From an uncultured Actinomyces sp. (lineage in GTDB: Bacteria > Actinomycetota > Actinomycetes > Actinomycetales > Actinomycetaceae): a stretch of DNA of 36,818 bases. Made by a program: the position numbers and the translations under genes. The DNA is taken from the NCBI GenBank assembly GCA_938040725.1, contig CALHZX010000021.1, positions 1-36,818 on the forward strand, in the 5' to 3' direction. Position 1 is the stretch's first letter, and each line of letters starts with the position of its first letter. Shown one piece after another: positions 1 through 8,500 of this stretch. Under the pieces are notes generated by a model. The model saw only the letters and a program-made list of their open reading frames with translations, was not told where the DNA came from and did no database searches.

Positions 1-45
1 GTTGACACCCGCGACGGCTCGTACTCGGGTCGCGTGACCGAGTAA
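1..45 (+). CDS. efp: Elongation factor P, C-terminal end (partial)
   Basis: Only the last 14 codons and the TAA stop are present. They read VDTRDGSYSGRVTE, which matches the conserved C-terminus of EF-P (family pattern VDTRTGEY followed by a short tail). EF-P binds the ribosome and relieves stalling at consecutive prolines. The TAA stop shares its last A with the ATG of nusB (TAATG), so the two genes are translationally coupled; efp-nusB is a common bacterial order. The body of the gene lies outside the window, so the call rests on this short match and on synteny. Confidence 0.8.
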   Translation, partial: VDTRDGSYSGRVTE

Positions 46-665
46 TGTCGAAGCAACACCGCTTCACCTCGCGCACCAAGGCCCGCAAACGCGCGGCTGA
101 CGTCGTTTACGAGGCCGACCAGCGCGGCATGGGGTCCAATCCCGACGTACTGCGTGACCTTCTGCGCGAGCGTCGCGTCATCACCGCAGCTCAGACTCCG
201 CTCCCTGAGTTTTCGATCCAGATCATCACCGGTGTGGCAGATAACCTGCGTCGCATCGACTCGCTGATCTCCGCGCACGCCCGCGTGCCCGGCCTGGATC
301 GCATCGCCGCCGTTGACCTCGCAGTCATGCGCGTGGCGGTGTGGGAGATGCTCGAGAATGACGAGGTGTCGCCGATCATCGTCATCGACGAGGCTATTTC
401 GATCGTTCGATCGATCTCGACCGACACGTCGCCGTCGTTCGTGAACGCGGTCCTTGACGCGATCCGCAAGGATCTTGCTTCCCCCGCGTGGTCGCGTCGC
501 AGCTCCGAGGAAGAGGACGTCCGCGCTTCCGATGAGGACAACTCATCCTCCGACGATGAGCTACCCGCGCAGGAAGCACCCGCGCGCTTTCTGCCTGCTG
601 GTGCCAAACCGCTGGATGGCGGCGCCGTCGAAGACGAGCTCGACGAGCTCCTCGAGGAGTACTGA
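45..665 (+). CDS. nusB: Transcription antitermination factor NusB
   Basis: NusB binds boxA RNA together with NusE (ribosomal protein S10) in rRNA antitermination complexes. Residues about 5-148 form the all-helical NusB domain: an N-terminal basic stretch (RTKARKRAADVVYEAD), the segment VPGLDRIAAVDLAVMRVAVWE, and a late FVNAVLDAIRKDLA helix. The protein is 206 residues, against about 140-160 for typical NusB. The extra roughly 55 residues form a Ser/Asp/Glu-rich, probably disordered tail (EEEDVRASDEDNSSSDDE, ending DELDELLEEY). The ATG overlaps the efp stop. A strong terminator follows, so nusB closes the operon. The domain call is secure; a function for the tail is unknown. Confidence 0.93.
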   Translation: MSKQHRFTSRTKARKRAADVVYEADQRGMGSNPDVLRDLLRERRVITAAQTPLPEFSIQIITGVADNLRRIDSLISAHARVPGLDRIAAVDLAVMRVAVWEMLENDEVSPIIVIDEAISIVRSISTDTSPSFVNAVLDAIRKDLASPAWSRRSSEEEDVRASDEDNSSSDDELPAQEAPARFLPAGAKPLDGGAVEDELDELLEEY

Positions 666-685
666 GCGCTCGCTCTACATGCCTG

Positions 686-725
686 GTGGGGCCGACTCTC
701 ATTCGAGAGTCGGCCCCACTTTTTC
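686..725 (+). terminator. Rho-independent terminator after nusB
   Basis: A perfect 15-bp stem (686-700 pairs with 705-719) encloses the tetraloop ATTC and is followed on the plus strand by TTTTTCC. It lies 21 bases after the nusB stop and ends the efp-nusB transcript. Confidence 0.92.
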
Positions 726-798
726 CTTCAATGCCCGCGACAAGTGCAGATGCAGCCGACCAGGATGGCTGTCTTGATGGGATCGTGGGCATATAGGT

Positions 799-829
799 AG
801 GGGGCAGGATCGTGGCGATCCTGCCCCCT
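799..829. terminator. Hairpin between convergent nusB and the DUF2249 gene
   Basis: A perfect 13-bp stem (799-811 with 817-829) closes a GTGGC loop. It sits 13 bases past the stop of the minus-strand DUF2249 gene and about 75 bases past the first nusB terminator. The plus-strand side ends CCCCCTTTA; on the minus strand only a short mixed A/T run follows. It probably terminates the DUF2249 transcript and backs up the nusB terminator. The weak T-tract lowers confidence in its direction. Confidence 0.65.
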
Positions 830-842
830 TTACTGCCTGCTA

Positions 843-1139
843 TCAGAGAGCGAGGCGGGTGGTTCGCACATCCCAGAACTGGGGGCCGTCAACGATGACC
901 TCGAAGGTCCACTCGCCGGGCAGCTGCGCGATCTGAGCGAGCAGCGGTCGGGGCAGGTGGGGAGCGCGGATGATGAAGGATTCGCCGACGTTCATCGACT
1001 GGGCAGCACCGAGAACGGCCGCGTGACGCAGACGGTGGGGGATAGCGGTCGCATCAATGGTTGGCTCGGGCAGATCGCGCTCGCCGCAGCCGCATCCGCC
1101 GCCGCGGACCTCGGGCTGGGGCAGTTGTTCGATGGTCAT
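843..1139 (-). CDS. DUF2249 domain protein, small Cys-rich
   Basis: A 98-residue protein of unassigned function. After a short leader it carries a GGGCGCGERD cysteine motif. The DUF2249 pattern follows: ATAIPHRLRHAAVLGAA, a glycine turn (MNVGESF), then RAPHLPRPLLAQI and a final beta hairpin ending in WDVRTTRLAL. DUF2249 proteins are small alpha/beta proteins which, as I recall, resemble TusA; they often occur near redox, sulfur or nitric-oxide genes. The ATG at 1139 is chosen over the TTG at 1187 because AAAGG lies about 7 bases upstream of it. The gene is monocistronic and divergent from the pyr operon. A large CsoR/CstR-like inverted repeat lies about 115 bases upstream. A sulfur- or metal-stress role is inferred only from that repeat. 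Confidence 0.8.
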   Translation of the reverse strand: MTIEQLPQPEVRGGGCGCGERDLPEPTIDATAIPHRLRHAAVLGAAQSMNVGESFIIRAPHLPRPLLAQIAQLPGEWTFEVIVDGPQFWDVRTTRLAL

Positions 1140-1241
1140 AGGGAGGCCTTTCTGTCGGAACGTTTCATAGGCGCCGTCGGCGCTCAATGAATTTTACCGG
1201 GATATCCCCTTTCATTGCAGTGGCAACGTCGGCACGTATGA

Positions 1242-1257
1242 CACTGACGTATCAGTG
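1242..1257. repeat. Short dyad abutting the large operator
   Basis: CACTGA (1242-1247) and TCAGTG (1252-1257) form a perfect 6-bp dyad around CGTA. ACGTAT is also directly repeated at 1234-1239 and 1247-1252. The dyad overlaps the left edge of the 46-bp inverted repeat by 3 bases, on the side facing the DUF2249 gene. It could be a second regulator site or part of a promoter. Nothing further is visible. Confidence 0.45.
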
Positions 1258-1300
1258 ATACCCGGTAGGGGTATATTACAATACCCCTACCGGGTATCAC
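1255..1300. promoter_or_regulatory. 46-bp perfect inverted repeat, two CsoR/CstR-like operators
   Basis: Two identical 20-bp arms in inverted orientation (1255-1274 and 1281-1300) flank the 6-bp spacer ATTACA. Each arm contains ATACCCCTACCGGGTAT or its complement. That sequence is itself a pseudo-palindrome, ATACCC-N5-GGGTAT, typical of sites bound by CsoR-family repressors (copper CsoR, persulfide CstR). It lies in the 359-bp gene-free region between the DUF2249 gene (minus strand) and pyrR (plus strand). It sits nearer the DUF2249 start, and a TGTAAT -10-like hexamer on the minus strand overlaps the spacer. No CsoR-family gene is in the window. Regulation of the DUF2249 gene is the likeliest role; a hairpin or terminator role is less likely because no T-tract follows. 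Confidence 0.7.
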
Positions 1301-1438
1301 CGCTCGTCCAAGCCGATCTTCGACCACCCTTCCTGAAAGTCCGCACAGACCAACCACACCGCCGAACTGGCACCCATTCCTGCTTCCCACGTGGGGTTTC
1401 ACACGCGGAGGGGTCACACCGGCTCTTCACGAGGGGCG

Positions 1439-1498
1439 TAGGATGGAAGCACGAGAAGTCCTTTAATGACCGTCCCGTGAGGCGGGGAAGGAGTAAGC
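1439..1498 (+). promoter_or_regulatory. pyr operon promoter -10 and PyrR-binding leader hairpin
   Basis: A -10-like TAGGAT at 1439-1444 would start a leader of about 48 bases. Within it, TCCTT (1459-1463) can pair with AAGGA (1488-1492). The enclosed segment GTCCCGTGAGGCGG (1472-1485) matches the PyrR-binding loop consensus UCCNGNGAGGY known from Bacillus and mycobacterial pyr leaders. The lower stem contains the GAAGGAG Shine-Dalgarno of pyrR (1487-1493), 5 bases before the GTG. PyrR bound to UMP should stabilise the hairpin and hide the ribosome-binding site, so control is by translational repression. No attenuator terminator is visible. The hairpin is clear; the promoter -35 is not. Confidence 0.78.
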
Positions 1499-2062
1499 GT
1501 GGCCGAAGTGCACGCAGATCGCGCATCGCGCGGCAAAGAAGTATTAGGAGTTGGCGACGTCGCACGCTCCCTCACACGCATCGCCTATGAGATCGTTGAA
1601 CGCAATGGCGGCAGCAACAATCTCGTCATCGCGGGCATACCGACAAGGGGTGCGACTCTCGCGCGACGGCTTGTCAATCGAATCAAAGAGGTTTCCGGCA
1701 CCTATGCCGAACTCGCAATCATCGACACCACGATGTACCGCGATGATCTCGCCTCGCAGCCGCTACGTACGCCAAAGGAGACGCTTGTTCCGCGCAGTGG
1801 CATCAACGGCAAGACCGTCGTTCTCGTAGACGACGTCCTGTACACGGGCCGCACCATTAAAGCGGCGCTTGATGCTCTCACCCGTATCGGCCGCCCAGCG
1901 GCCGTTCAGCTCGCCGTTCTCGTTGATCGAGGACACCGCGAGCTCCCCATTCGCCCGGATTATGTCGGCAAAAACCTGCCGACATCTCACGACGAAACCG
2001 TCACTATTCTGCTCGACGAAACAGATGGACGCGACGGCGTCCTTCTCGGGAAAGGCCTGTAA
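1499..2062 (+). CDS. pyrR: Bifunctional pyr operon regulator / uracil phosphoribosyltransferase PyrR
   Basis: PyrR senses UMP and binds pyr mRNA leaders; many members also convert uracil and PRPP to UMP. The 187-residue protein has the type I phosphoribosyltransferase fold with the PRPP loop VVLVDDVLYTGRT at residues 107-119, the segment IAGIPTRGATLARRL (44-58) and IIDTTMYRDD (74-83), all typical of PyrR. The start is GTG at 1499, preceded by GAAGGAG inside the PyrR-binding hairpin. That implies autoregulation of the whole operon. pyrB follows after 3 bases. Length is normal for the family (about 180). Confidence 0.95.
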   Translation: MAEVHADRASRGKEVLGVGDVARSLTRIAYEIVERNGGSNNLVIAGIPTRGATLARRLVNRIKEVSGTYAELAIIDTTMYRDDLASQPLRTPKETLVPRSGINGKTVVLVDDVLYTGRTIKAALDALTRIGRPAAVQLAVLVDRGHRELPIRPDYVGKNLPTSHDETVTILLDETDGRDGVLLGKGL

Positions 2063-2065
2063 ACG

Positions 2066-3052
2066 ATGAGCTTGAATCACCTCATTTCTATCCGCGATGT
2101 GACGCGCGAAGAGGCGATCCTCATCCTCGACACCGCGGAGCAGATGGCTGCTACTCAGCGTCACGGCGTGAAGAAACTTCCCACGCTTCAGGGTAAGACC
2201 GTCGTCAACCTGTTCTTCGAGGATTCGACCCGCACTCGCATCTCCTTCGAGACAGCAGCTAAGCGCCTCAGTGCCGACGTCATCAACTTCCAGTCGCGCG
2301 GGTCGTCCGTCTCGAAGGGGGAGTCACTGAAGGACACTGCACTCACGTTGGAGGCTATGGGCGCGGACGCGGTCATCGTGCGTCACTCGTCGTCGGGCGC
2401 CGCGCACCGGCTTGCGCACGCCGGCTGGATGAACCTGCCGGTACTCAACGCGGGTGACGGTACCCACCAGCACCCGACACAAGCGCTCCTTGATGCGATG
2501 ACTTTGCGCCGCCACTACGCTCCGTCGCTTGGTGAGGACGGCACCCCCACTGCCGGATCTGGCCTCGACGGCGCGCACGTCGTTATCGTCGGCGATGTCC
2601 TCCATTCGCGCGTCGCGCGATCCAACGTGGATCTTCTGACGCTCCTGGGTGCTCGCGTCACCCTTGTCGCACCTCCGACGCTCCTACCGATCGGTGTGGA
2701 GACCTGGAACTGCAACACTTCCTACAACTTTGATGAGGCCTTGGCCACCGGCCCCGACGCGGTCATGATGCTGCGCGTGCAGCGCGAACGCATGTCGAGC
2801 GCGGGTGGGGGTTTCTTCCCGTCGCCTGGCGCCTACCACGCTGAGTACGGACTGACGCCCGCACGTTTTGCCACGCTGGCGCCCAGCGCCGTCGTCATGC
2901 ATCCCGGCCCCATGAACCGCGGCCTCGAAATCTGCGCTGAGGCCGCAGATTCAGACCAATCTGTCATCGTCGAACAGGTGTCCAACGGTGTGTGCATCCG
3001 CATGGCCGCTCTGTACCTGCTCCTCGCTTCGGAAGGACACAGCAATGACTGA
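2066..3052 (+). CDS. pyrB: Aspartate carbamoyltransferase catalytic subunit
   Basis: Catalyses carbamoyl phosphate plus aspartate to N-carbamoyl-aspartate, the committed step of pyrimidine synthesis. Seen in its 328 residues: the carbamoyl phosphate motif FFEDSTRTR (about 50-58), HRLAHAG, the HPTQALLDAMT segment (about 135), and HPGPMNRGLEI (about 279-289). No regulatory pyrI gene follows, as expected for the class built around catalytic trimers. Here pyrB sits directly next to pyrC, an arrangement linked to ATCase-dihydroorotase complexes in some bacteria. The ATG follows GGAAAGG at the end of pyrR. It overlaps pyrC by 8 bases. Confidence 0.96.
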   Translation: MSLNHLISIRDVTREEAILILDTAEQMAATQRHGVKKLPTLQGKTVVNLFFEDSTRTRISFETAAKRLSADVINFQSRGSSVSKGESLKDTALTLEAMGADAVIVRHSSSGAAHRLAHAGWMNLPVLNAGDGTHQHPTQALLDAMTLRRHYAPSLGEDGTPTAGSGLDGAHVVIVGDVLHSRVARSNVDLLTLLGARVTLVAPPTLLPIGVETWNCNTSYNFDEALATGPDAVMMLRVQRERMSSAGGGFFPSPGAYHAEYGLTPARFATLAPSAVVMHPGPMNRGLEICAEAADSDQSVIVEQVSNGVCIRMAALYLLLASEGHSND

Positions 3053-4364
3053 ACAGACCCGCGACATCCTGATCACCGCAGCGTCGCTCCTCGGCGGGGA
3101 ACCCACCGATATCGCGCTGTCAGGCGGCATGATCATCGCCATTGGCGCGGATGCCCGCGACAGTGTGCGCGACCCTCGCGTTATCGACGCAGAGGGGCTC
3201 ATCGCTTTGCCCGGCCTCGTTGACATCCATACCCACCTGCGCCAGCCCGGTGGCGAGGATGCCGAGACCGTCTTCACCGGCACCCGCGCTGCTGCGGTCG
3301 GCGGATACACTGCCGTTCACGCAATGGCAAACACGACGCCCACGCAGGACACGGCTGCCATCGTCGACCAGGTGCTGCGCTTGGGTGAGGAGGCTGACTG
3401 GGTCGAGGTGCGCCCCGTTGGCGCGGTGACCAAGGGCCTGGAGGGAAAGCATCTGGCCTCGCTCGGTTCGATGGCCCGTTCGCGCTCGAAGGTTCGTGTC
3501 TTTTCCGACGATGGCAAGTGTGTCTCCGATCCCGTTCTCATGCGTCGTGCCCTGGAGTACGTCAAGGGATTTGGCGGCGTCATCGCCCAGCACAGCCAGG
3601 ATCCGGCCCTCACCGAGGGTGCACAGATGAACGAATCGGCACTGTCCGGTGAGCTCGGTCTTGCCGGCTGGCCCGCCGTCGCAGAGGAAGCGATCATCGC
3701 CCGCGACATCCTGCTCGCCAAGCACGTGGGCTCACGCCTGCATGTGTGCCACCTGTCGACCGCGGGCTCGGTTGACCTCGTGCGCTGGGGTAAGGCCCAG
3801 GGCGTGGACATCACAGCCGAGGCCACACCTCACCATCTGCTGCTCACCGAGCAGCTGGCCGCTACGTACGATCCGCTCTACAAAGTGAACCCGCCGCTGC
3901 GCCGCGCGGAGGATGTCGAGGCGGTGCGCGAAGGCCTCGCCGACGGCACCATCGACTGTATCGGCACCGACCACGCACCCCACCCGCTCGAGATGAAGGA
4001 CTGCGAGTGGCAGGCCGGCGCCTTCGGCATGACCGGCCTGGAGACCGCACTGCCGATCCTCATCGAAACGATGGTGAACACGGGACGCATGGACTGGGCA
4101 GACATCGCGCGCGTCATGTCGACAGTACCCGCCCGCATCGGCCGCGTTGAGTCGCAGGGCCAGAGCCTCGTCGTCGGCGCACCCGCACACGTGACCCTCG
4201 TGGATGCGACGGTGCGCGTCACAGTCGATCCCGCCAAGCAGTGGACCCGCTCCACGAACTGCCCCTTCCGCGGTATGGAACTGCCCGGACAGGTGCGATA
4301 CACGATCTACAACGGCGTCCCGACGGTCGTCGACGCCACCCCGATTGCCAAGGAGGACCGATGA
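3045..4364 (+). CDS. pyrC: Dihydroorotase (type I)
   Basis: Cyclises N-carbamoyl-aspartate to dihydroorotate. The zinc motif DIHTHLRQPG is at residues 60-69, a typical NTTPT segment follows, and GTDHAPHPLE is at about 307-316 near the C-terminal end of the amidohydrolase barrel. The length (439 residues) fits type I enzymes. A longer frame opens upstream, but the ATG at 3045 is preferred: it has GGAAGGA 8 bases upstream, begins MTEQTRDILI as expected, and overlaps pyrB by 8 bases. The stop overlaps the carA start (ATGA). Confidence 0.95.
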   Translation: MTEQTRDILITAASLLGGEPTDIALSGGMIIAIGADARDSVRDPRVIDAEGLIALPGLVDIHTHLRQPGGEDAETVFTGTRAAAVGGYTAVHAMANTTPTQDTAAIVDQVLRLGEEADWVEVRPVGAVTKGLEGKHLASLGSMARSRSKVRVFSDDGKCVSDPVLMRRALEYVKGFGGVIAQHSQDPALTEGAQMNESALSGELGLAGWPAVAEEAIIARDILLAKHVGSRLHVCHLSTAGSVDLVRWGKAQGVDITAEATPHHLLLTEQLAATYDPLYKVNPPLRRAEDVEAVREGLADGTIDCIGTDHAPHPLEMKDCEWQAGAFGMTGLETALPILIETMVNTGRMDWADIARVMSTVPARIGRVESQGQSLVVGAPAHVTLVDATVRVTVDPAKQWTRSTNCPFRGMELPGQVRYTIYNGVPTVVDATPIAKEDR

Positions 4365-5548
4365 CCACGTCCGATATCGCCCTGCTCGTGCTGGAGGACG
4401 GCACAGTATTCAAGGGACGCGCGTGGGGCGCGAGGGGCCGCACGCTCGGCGAGATCGTTTTCTCGACCGGTATGACCGGCTACCAGGAGACGCTGACCGA
4501 CCCGTCGTACCACCGTCAGATCGTCGTCATGACGGCCCCGCACATCGGTAACACCGGCGTGAACGACGAAGACCCCGAGTCTTCGCGTATCTGGGTGGCC
4601 GGCTTCGTCGTGCGCGACGCGGCCCGCCGGGCCTCCAACTGGCGTGCACGCCGCGAACTGGAAGACGAGCTCATCGCTCAGGGAATCGTCGGCATCGCCG
4701 ACGTTGACACGCGCGCGATCACACGCCACATCCGCGAACGCGGCGCGATGCGCGGCGGCATCTTCTCGGGCGATGCACTGCCCGTGGGCGCACAGTACCT
4801 GGGGGAGGAGGCCGTGGCCTCGCTCGTGCGTATCGTCGCCGATTCCCCCGCGATGAGCGGCCAAGCACTGGCGGCCGAGGTGTCGACTGACGAGACCTAC
4901 GTGGTTGAGCCCCTCGGTGACTTCGCAGGCAAGGAACCCATTGCGCGCGTTGTGGCCGTCGACCTCGGCATTAAGTCGCGTACTCCCTACCATCTGGCGG
5001 CACGTGGAGTGCGCGTCTATGTGGTGCCCTCAACGGCGTCCTTCGCCGACATTGAGGCGCTGAAGCCTGACGGCGTGTTCTTCTCCAACGGCCCCGGTGA
5101 CCCGTCCACGGCCGACCGTGAGATCGGCGTCCTGCGCGCCGTCCTGGATGCAGGTATCCCGTACTTCGGTATTTGCTTCGGCCACCAGCTGTTCGGCCGC
5201 GCCCTCGGCTACGGTACGTACAAGCTGGACTATGGTCACCGCGGTATCAACCAGCCGGTGAAGGACGTGGCCACGGGCCGCGTGGAGATCACTGCCCATA
5301 ACCACGGCTTCGCGGTGGACGCCCCGGCGGGAGAGCCATCCGTCGCGCCCTTCGATTCGGGTCGATACGGCCGTGTCGAGGTCTCTCACATCGGCCTCAA
5401 TGACGGCGTCGTCGAGGGCCTGCGCGCCCTGGATATCCCCGCATTCTCCGTCCAGTACCACCCCGAAGCAGCTGCCGGCCCGCACGACGGCGAGCTGCTG
5501 TTCGATCGCTTCATTTCCCTGATGACTGCCGCTAAGGAGACCCACTGA
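4361..5548 (+). CDS. carA: Carbamoyl-phosphate synthase small (glutaminase) subunit
   Basis: Hydrolyses glutamine and channels ammonia to CarB. The N-terminal CPSase_sm_chain domain (about 1-145) includes LVLEDGTVFKGRAWG and TGMTGYQETLTDPSY. The class I glutamine amidotransferase domain carries the triad Cys272 (in GICFGHQ), His367 and Glu369 (in YHPEA). Total length is 395 residues, normal for the family. The start at 4361 forms an ATGA overlap with pyrC; longer upstream readings run through pyrC coding sequence. The stop overlaps the carB ATG by one base. Confidence 0.96.
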   Translation: MTTSDIALLVLEDGTVFKGRAWGARGRTLGEIVFSTGMTGYQETLTDPSYHRQIVVMTAPHIGNTGVNDEDPESSRIWVAGFVVRDAARRASNWRARRELEDELIAQGIVGIADVDTRAITRHIRERGAMRGGIFSGDALPVGAQYLGEEAVASLVRIVADSPAMSGQALAAEVSTDETYVVEPLGDFAGKEPIARVVAVDLGIKSRTPYHLAARGVRVYVVPSTASFADIEALKPDGVFFSNGPGDPSTADREIGVLRAVLDAGIPYFGICFGHQLFGRALGYGTYKLDYGHRGINQPVKDVATGRVEITAHNHGFAVDAPAGEPSVAPFDSGRYGRVEVSHIGLNDGVVEGLRALDIPAFSVQYHPEAAAGPHDGELLFDRFISLMTAAKETH

Positions 5549-8500
5549 TGCCCCGCAGGAACGATCTGTCATCCGTCCTCGTCATCGGATCGGGCCCCAT
5601 TGTCATCGGCCAGGCGTGCGAGTTCGACTACTCGGGCACGCAGGCATGCCGCGTCCTGAAGGAGGAAGGCCTGCGCGTCATCCTCGTCAACTCCAACCCG
5701 GCCACCATCATGACCGACCCGGGTATCGCCGACGCCACCTACGTCGAGCCGATCACCCCCGAGGTCGTGGCTTCGATTATCGAGAAGGAACGCCCCGACG
5801 CCCTGCTGCCCACCCTCGGCGGCCAGACGGCCCTCAATACTGCCGTCGCCCTGTCCGAGATGGGCGTTCTTGAGCGCTTCAACGTCGAGCTGATCGGGGC
5901 GTCGATTGACGCGATCCGCGCCGGCGAGGACCGCGAGGAGTTCAAGGAAATCGTCGAGCGTTCGGGCGCCGAGGTTGCTCGCTCCTTCATCGCCCACACG
6001 ATGGAGGAGTGCCACGCGGCCGCCGCCGAGCTCGGCTACCCCCTTGTCGTTCGTCCCTCCTTCACGATGGGTGGTCTCGGCTCCGGTTTTGCTTACACCC
6101 CCGAGGACCTCGAGCGCATCGCCGGCCAGGGCTTAGCCGCCTCGATCACGACCGAGGTTCTGCTCGAAGAGTCGATCCTCGGTTGGAAGGAATACGAGCT
6201 CGAGCTGATGCGCGACAAGGCGGACAACGTCGTCGTCGTGTGCTCGATTGAGAACGTCGACCCTGTGGGCGTGCACACGGGTGATTCGATCACGGTCGCT
6301 CCGGCCCTGACCCTTACCGACCGCGAGATGCAGCGACTGCGCGACATCGGCATCGCCGTTATTCGCGCGGTTGGCGTGGACACGGGTGGTTGCAACATCC
6401 AGTTCGCCATCCACCCGGAGACAGGTCGCATCATCGTCATCGAGATGAATCCCCGCGTCTCGCGTTCCTCCGCCCTGGCCTCGAAGGCCACCGGCTTCCC
6501 GATCGCGAAGATCGCCGCTCGGTTGGCCACCGGCTACACGCTCGACGAGATCCCGAACGACATCACGGGCTCGACCCCGGCCTCGTTCGAGCCGACGCTC
6601 GACTACGTGGTCGTCAAGGTCCCGCGCTTTACCTTCGAGAAGTTCCCTGCCGCTGACCCGACGCTCACCACGTCGATGAAGGCCGTCGGCGAGGCCATGG
6701 CGATCGGCCGCTCCTACACGGAGGCCCTCCAGAAGGCCCTGCGTTCCATCGACAAGGGCGGCGTGCAGTTCCACTGGGACGGAGAGGCACCCACCCCCGA
6801 GGAGACCCGTGCACTCGTTGAGGCTGCGGCGGTTGGCACCGAGGGGCGCCTCGTCCAGGTCCAGCAGGCGATCCGCGGCGGTGCGACCCTTGAGGAGCTC
6901 TACGAGTCGACGAAGATCGACCCATGGTTCCTCGATCAGATCTTCCTCCTCGACGAGGTTGCAAGGCGCATCCGTGAGGCCGAGGCACTCACGGGCGACG
7001 TGCTCGCCGAGGCAAAGCGCCACGGCTTCTCCGACCGCCAGATCGCCGCTATGCGTGGCCTGTCGGAGGATACTGTGCGCGAAGTGCGCGGTGCCTTCGG
7101 CATCCACCCGGTCTTCAAGACCGTTGACACCTGTGCTGCCGAGTTTGCCGCTCGTACGCCCTACCACTACTCGACCTACGACCAGGAAAACGAGGTTCGT
7201 CCACGCGAGCGTGAGGCCGTCATCATCCTGGGAGCCGGCCCTAACCGCATCGGTCAGGGCATTGAGTTCGACTACTCGTGCGTGCACGCTGCCATGTCGC
7301 TGCGTGACCACTACGAGACCATCATGGTCAACTGCAACCCTGAGACGGTCTCGACCGACTACGACATCTCCGACCGCCTCTACTTCGAGCCACTCACGCT
7401 CGAGGACGTGCTGGAGATTTACCGTGCCGAGTGCGAGGCAGGCCCCGTCAAGGGCATGATCGTCCAGCTGGGCGGACAGACCCCGCTCTCGCTGGCTGCC
7501 GACCTCGAGCGCGCCGGCGTGCCGATTCTCGGAACGAGCCCGCGCGCCATCGACCTGGCTGAGGACCGCGAGGAGTTTGGCAAGGTTCTCGAGACAGCTC
7601 ATTGCCCGGCCCCCGCGCACGACACCGCGCACACGCCCGAGCAGGTCATTTCCGTCGCGGAAAAGGTCGGATACCCCGTCCTCGTACGTCCTTCGTTCGT
7701 GCTAGGCGGACGCGGCATGGCGATTATCAACGACGAGCCTGCGCTTCGCGAATACCTCGCGAGCCACGACTCCGAGCTGCTCTTCTCCCGCGGCCCGCTC
7801 CTCATCGATCGCTTCTTGGACGCCGCCATCGAGATTGACGTTGACGCCCTGTACGACGGCGAAGAACTCTTCATGGGCGCGATCATGGAGCACATTGAGG
7901 AGGCGGGCATCCACTCGGGTGACTCCTCCTGCGTGTTGCCTCCCATGACGCTGTCCGCACGCGAACTCGAGCGCATCACAGCTTCGACCGAGGCAATTGC
8001 TCGTGGCGTCGGTGTGCGCGGCCTCATCAACATCCAGTTCGCACTGCTCTCCGACACCCTGTACGTGATTGAGGCTAACCCGCGCGCGTCGCGCACCGTG
8101 CCCTTCGCGTCGAAGGCGACTGGTGTGCAGCTGGCGAAGGCTGCAGCCCTCATCCAGGTGGGTGCGACGATCGCGTCGCTGCGCGAGCAGGGGCTGCTGC
8201 CCACCCATGACGCCCGCGAGATTCACGACGGTGGCTCGATTGCCGTCAAGGCTGCCGTCCTGCCTTTCAAGCGCTTCCGCACCGCAGGCGGCGAGATTGT
8301 CGACACCGTCCTCGGCCCCGAGATGCGCTCGACGGGCGAGGTCATGGGCATCGACCGCGACTTCCCGACAGCGTTCGCAAAGTCGCAGCTCGGCGCCTCA
8401 ACGGACATGCCGACCTCGGGCACTGTCTTCATCTCGATTGCCGATACTGACAAGCGAGCAATTGTTCTGCCGGCGGCACGTATGCACGAAATGGGCTTCA

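Noticed and set aside
1255..1300. 46-bp inverted repeat as a transcription terminator
   Set aside because: No T-run follows on either strand, it lies upstream of both flanking genes, and each arm matches an operator-like sequence.
1184..1417. 77-codon minus-strand frame across the operator region
   Set aside because: It spans the perfect inverted repeat, has no family features and no ribosome-binding site.
1255..1590. 111-codon frame starting inside the inverted repeat and running into pyrR
   Set aside because: It begins in the operator, crosses the PyrR-binding hairpin and overlaps pyrR in another frame; its Arg-rich composition is typical of out-of-frame reading.
6133..7632. 499-codon open frame on the minus strand
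   Set aside because: It lies wholly antisense to carB, whose protein motifs are unmistakable. Long antisense frames are common in GC-rich coding DNA, and the product matches no family I know.
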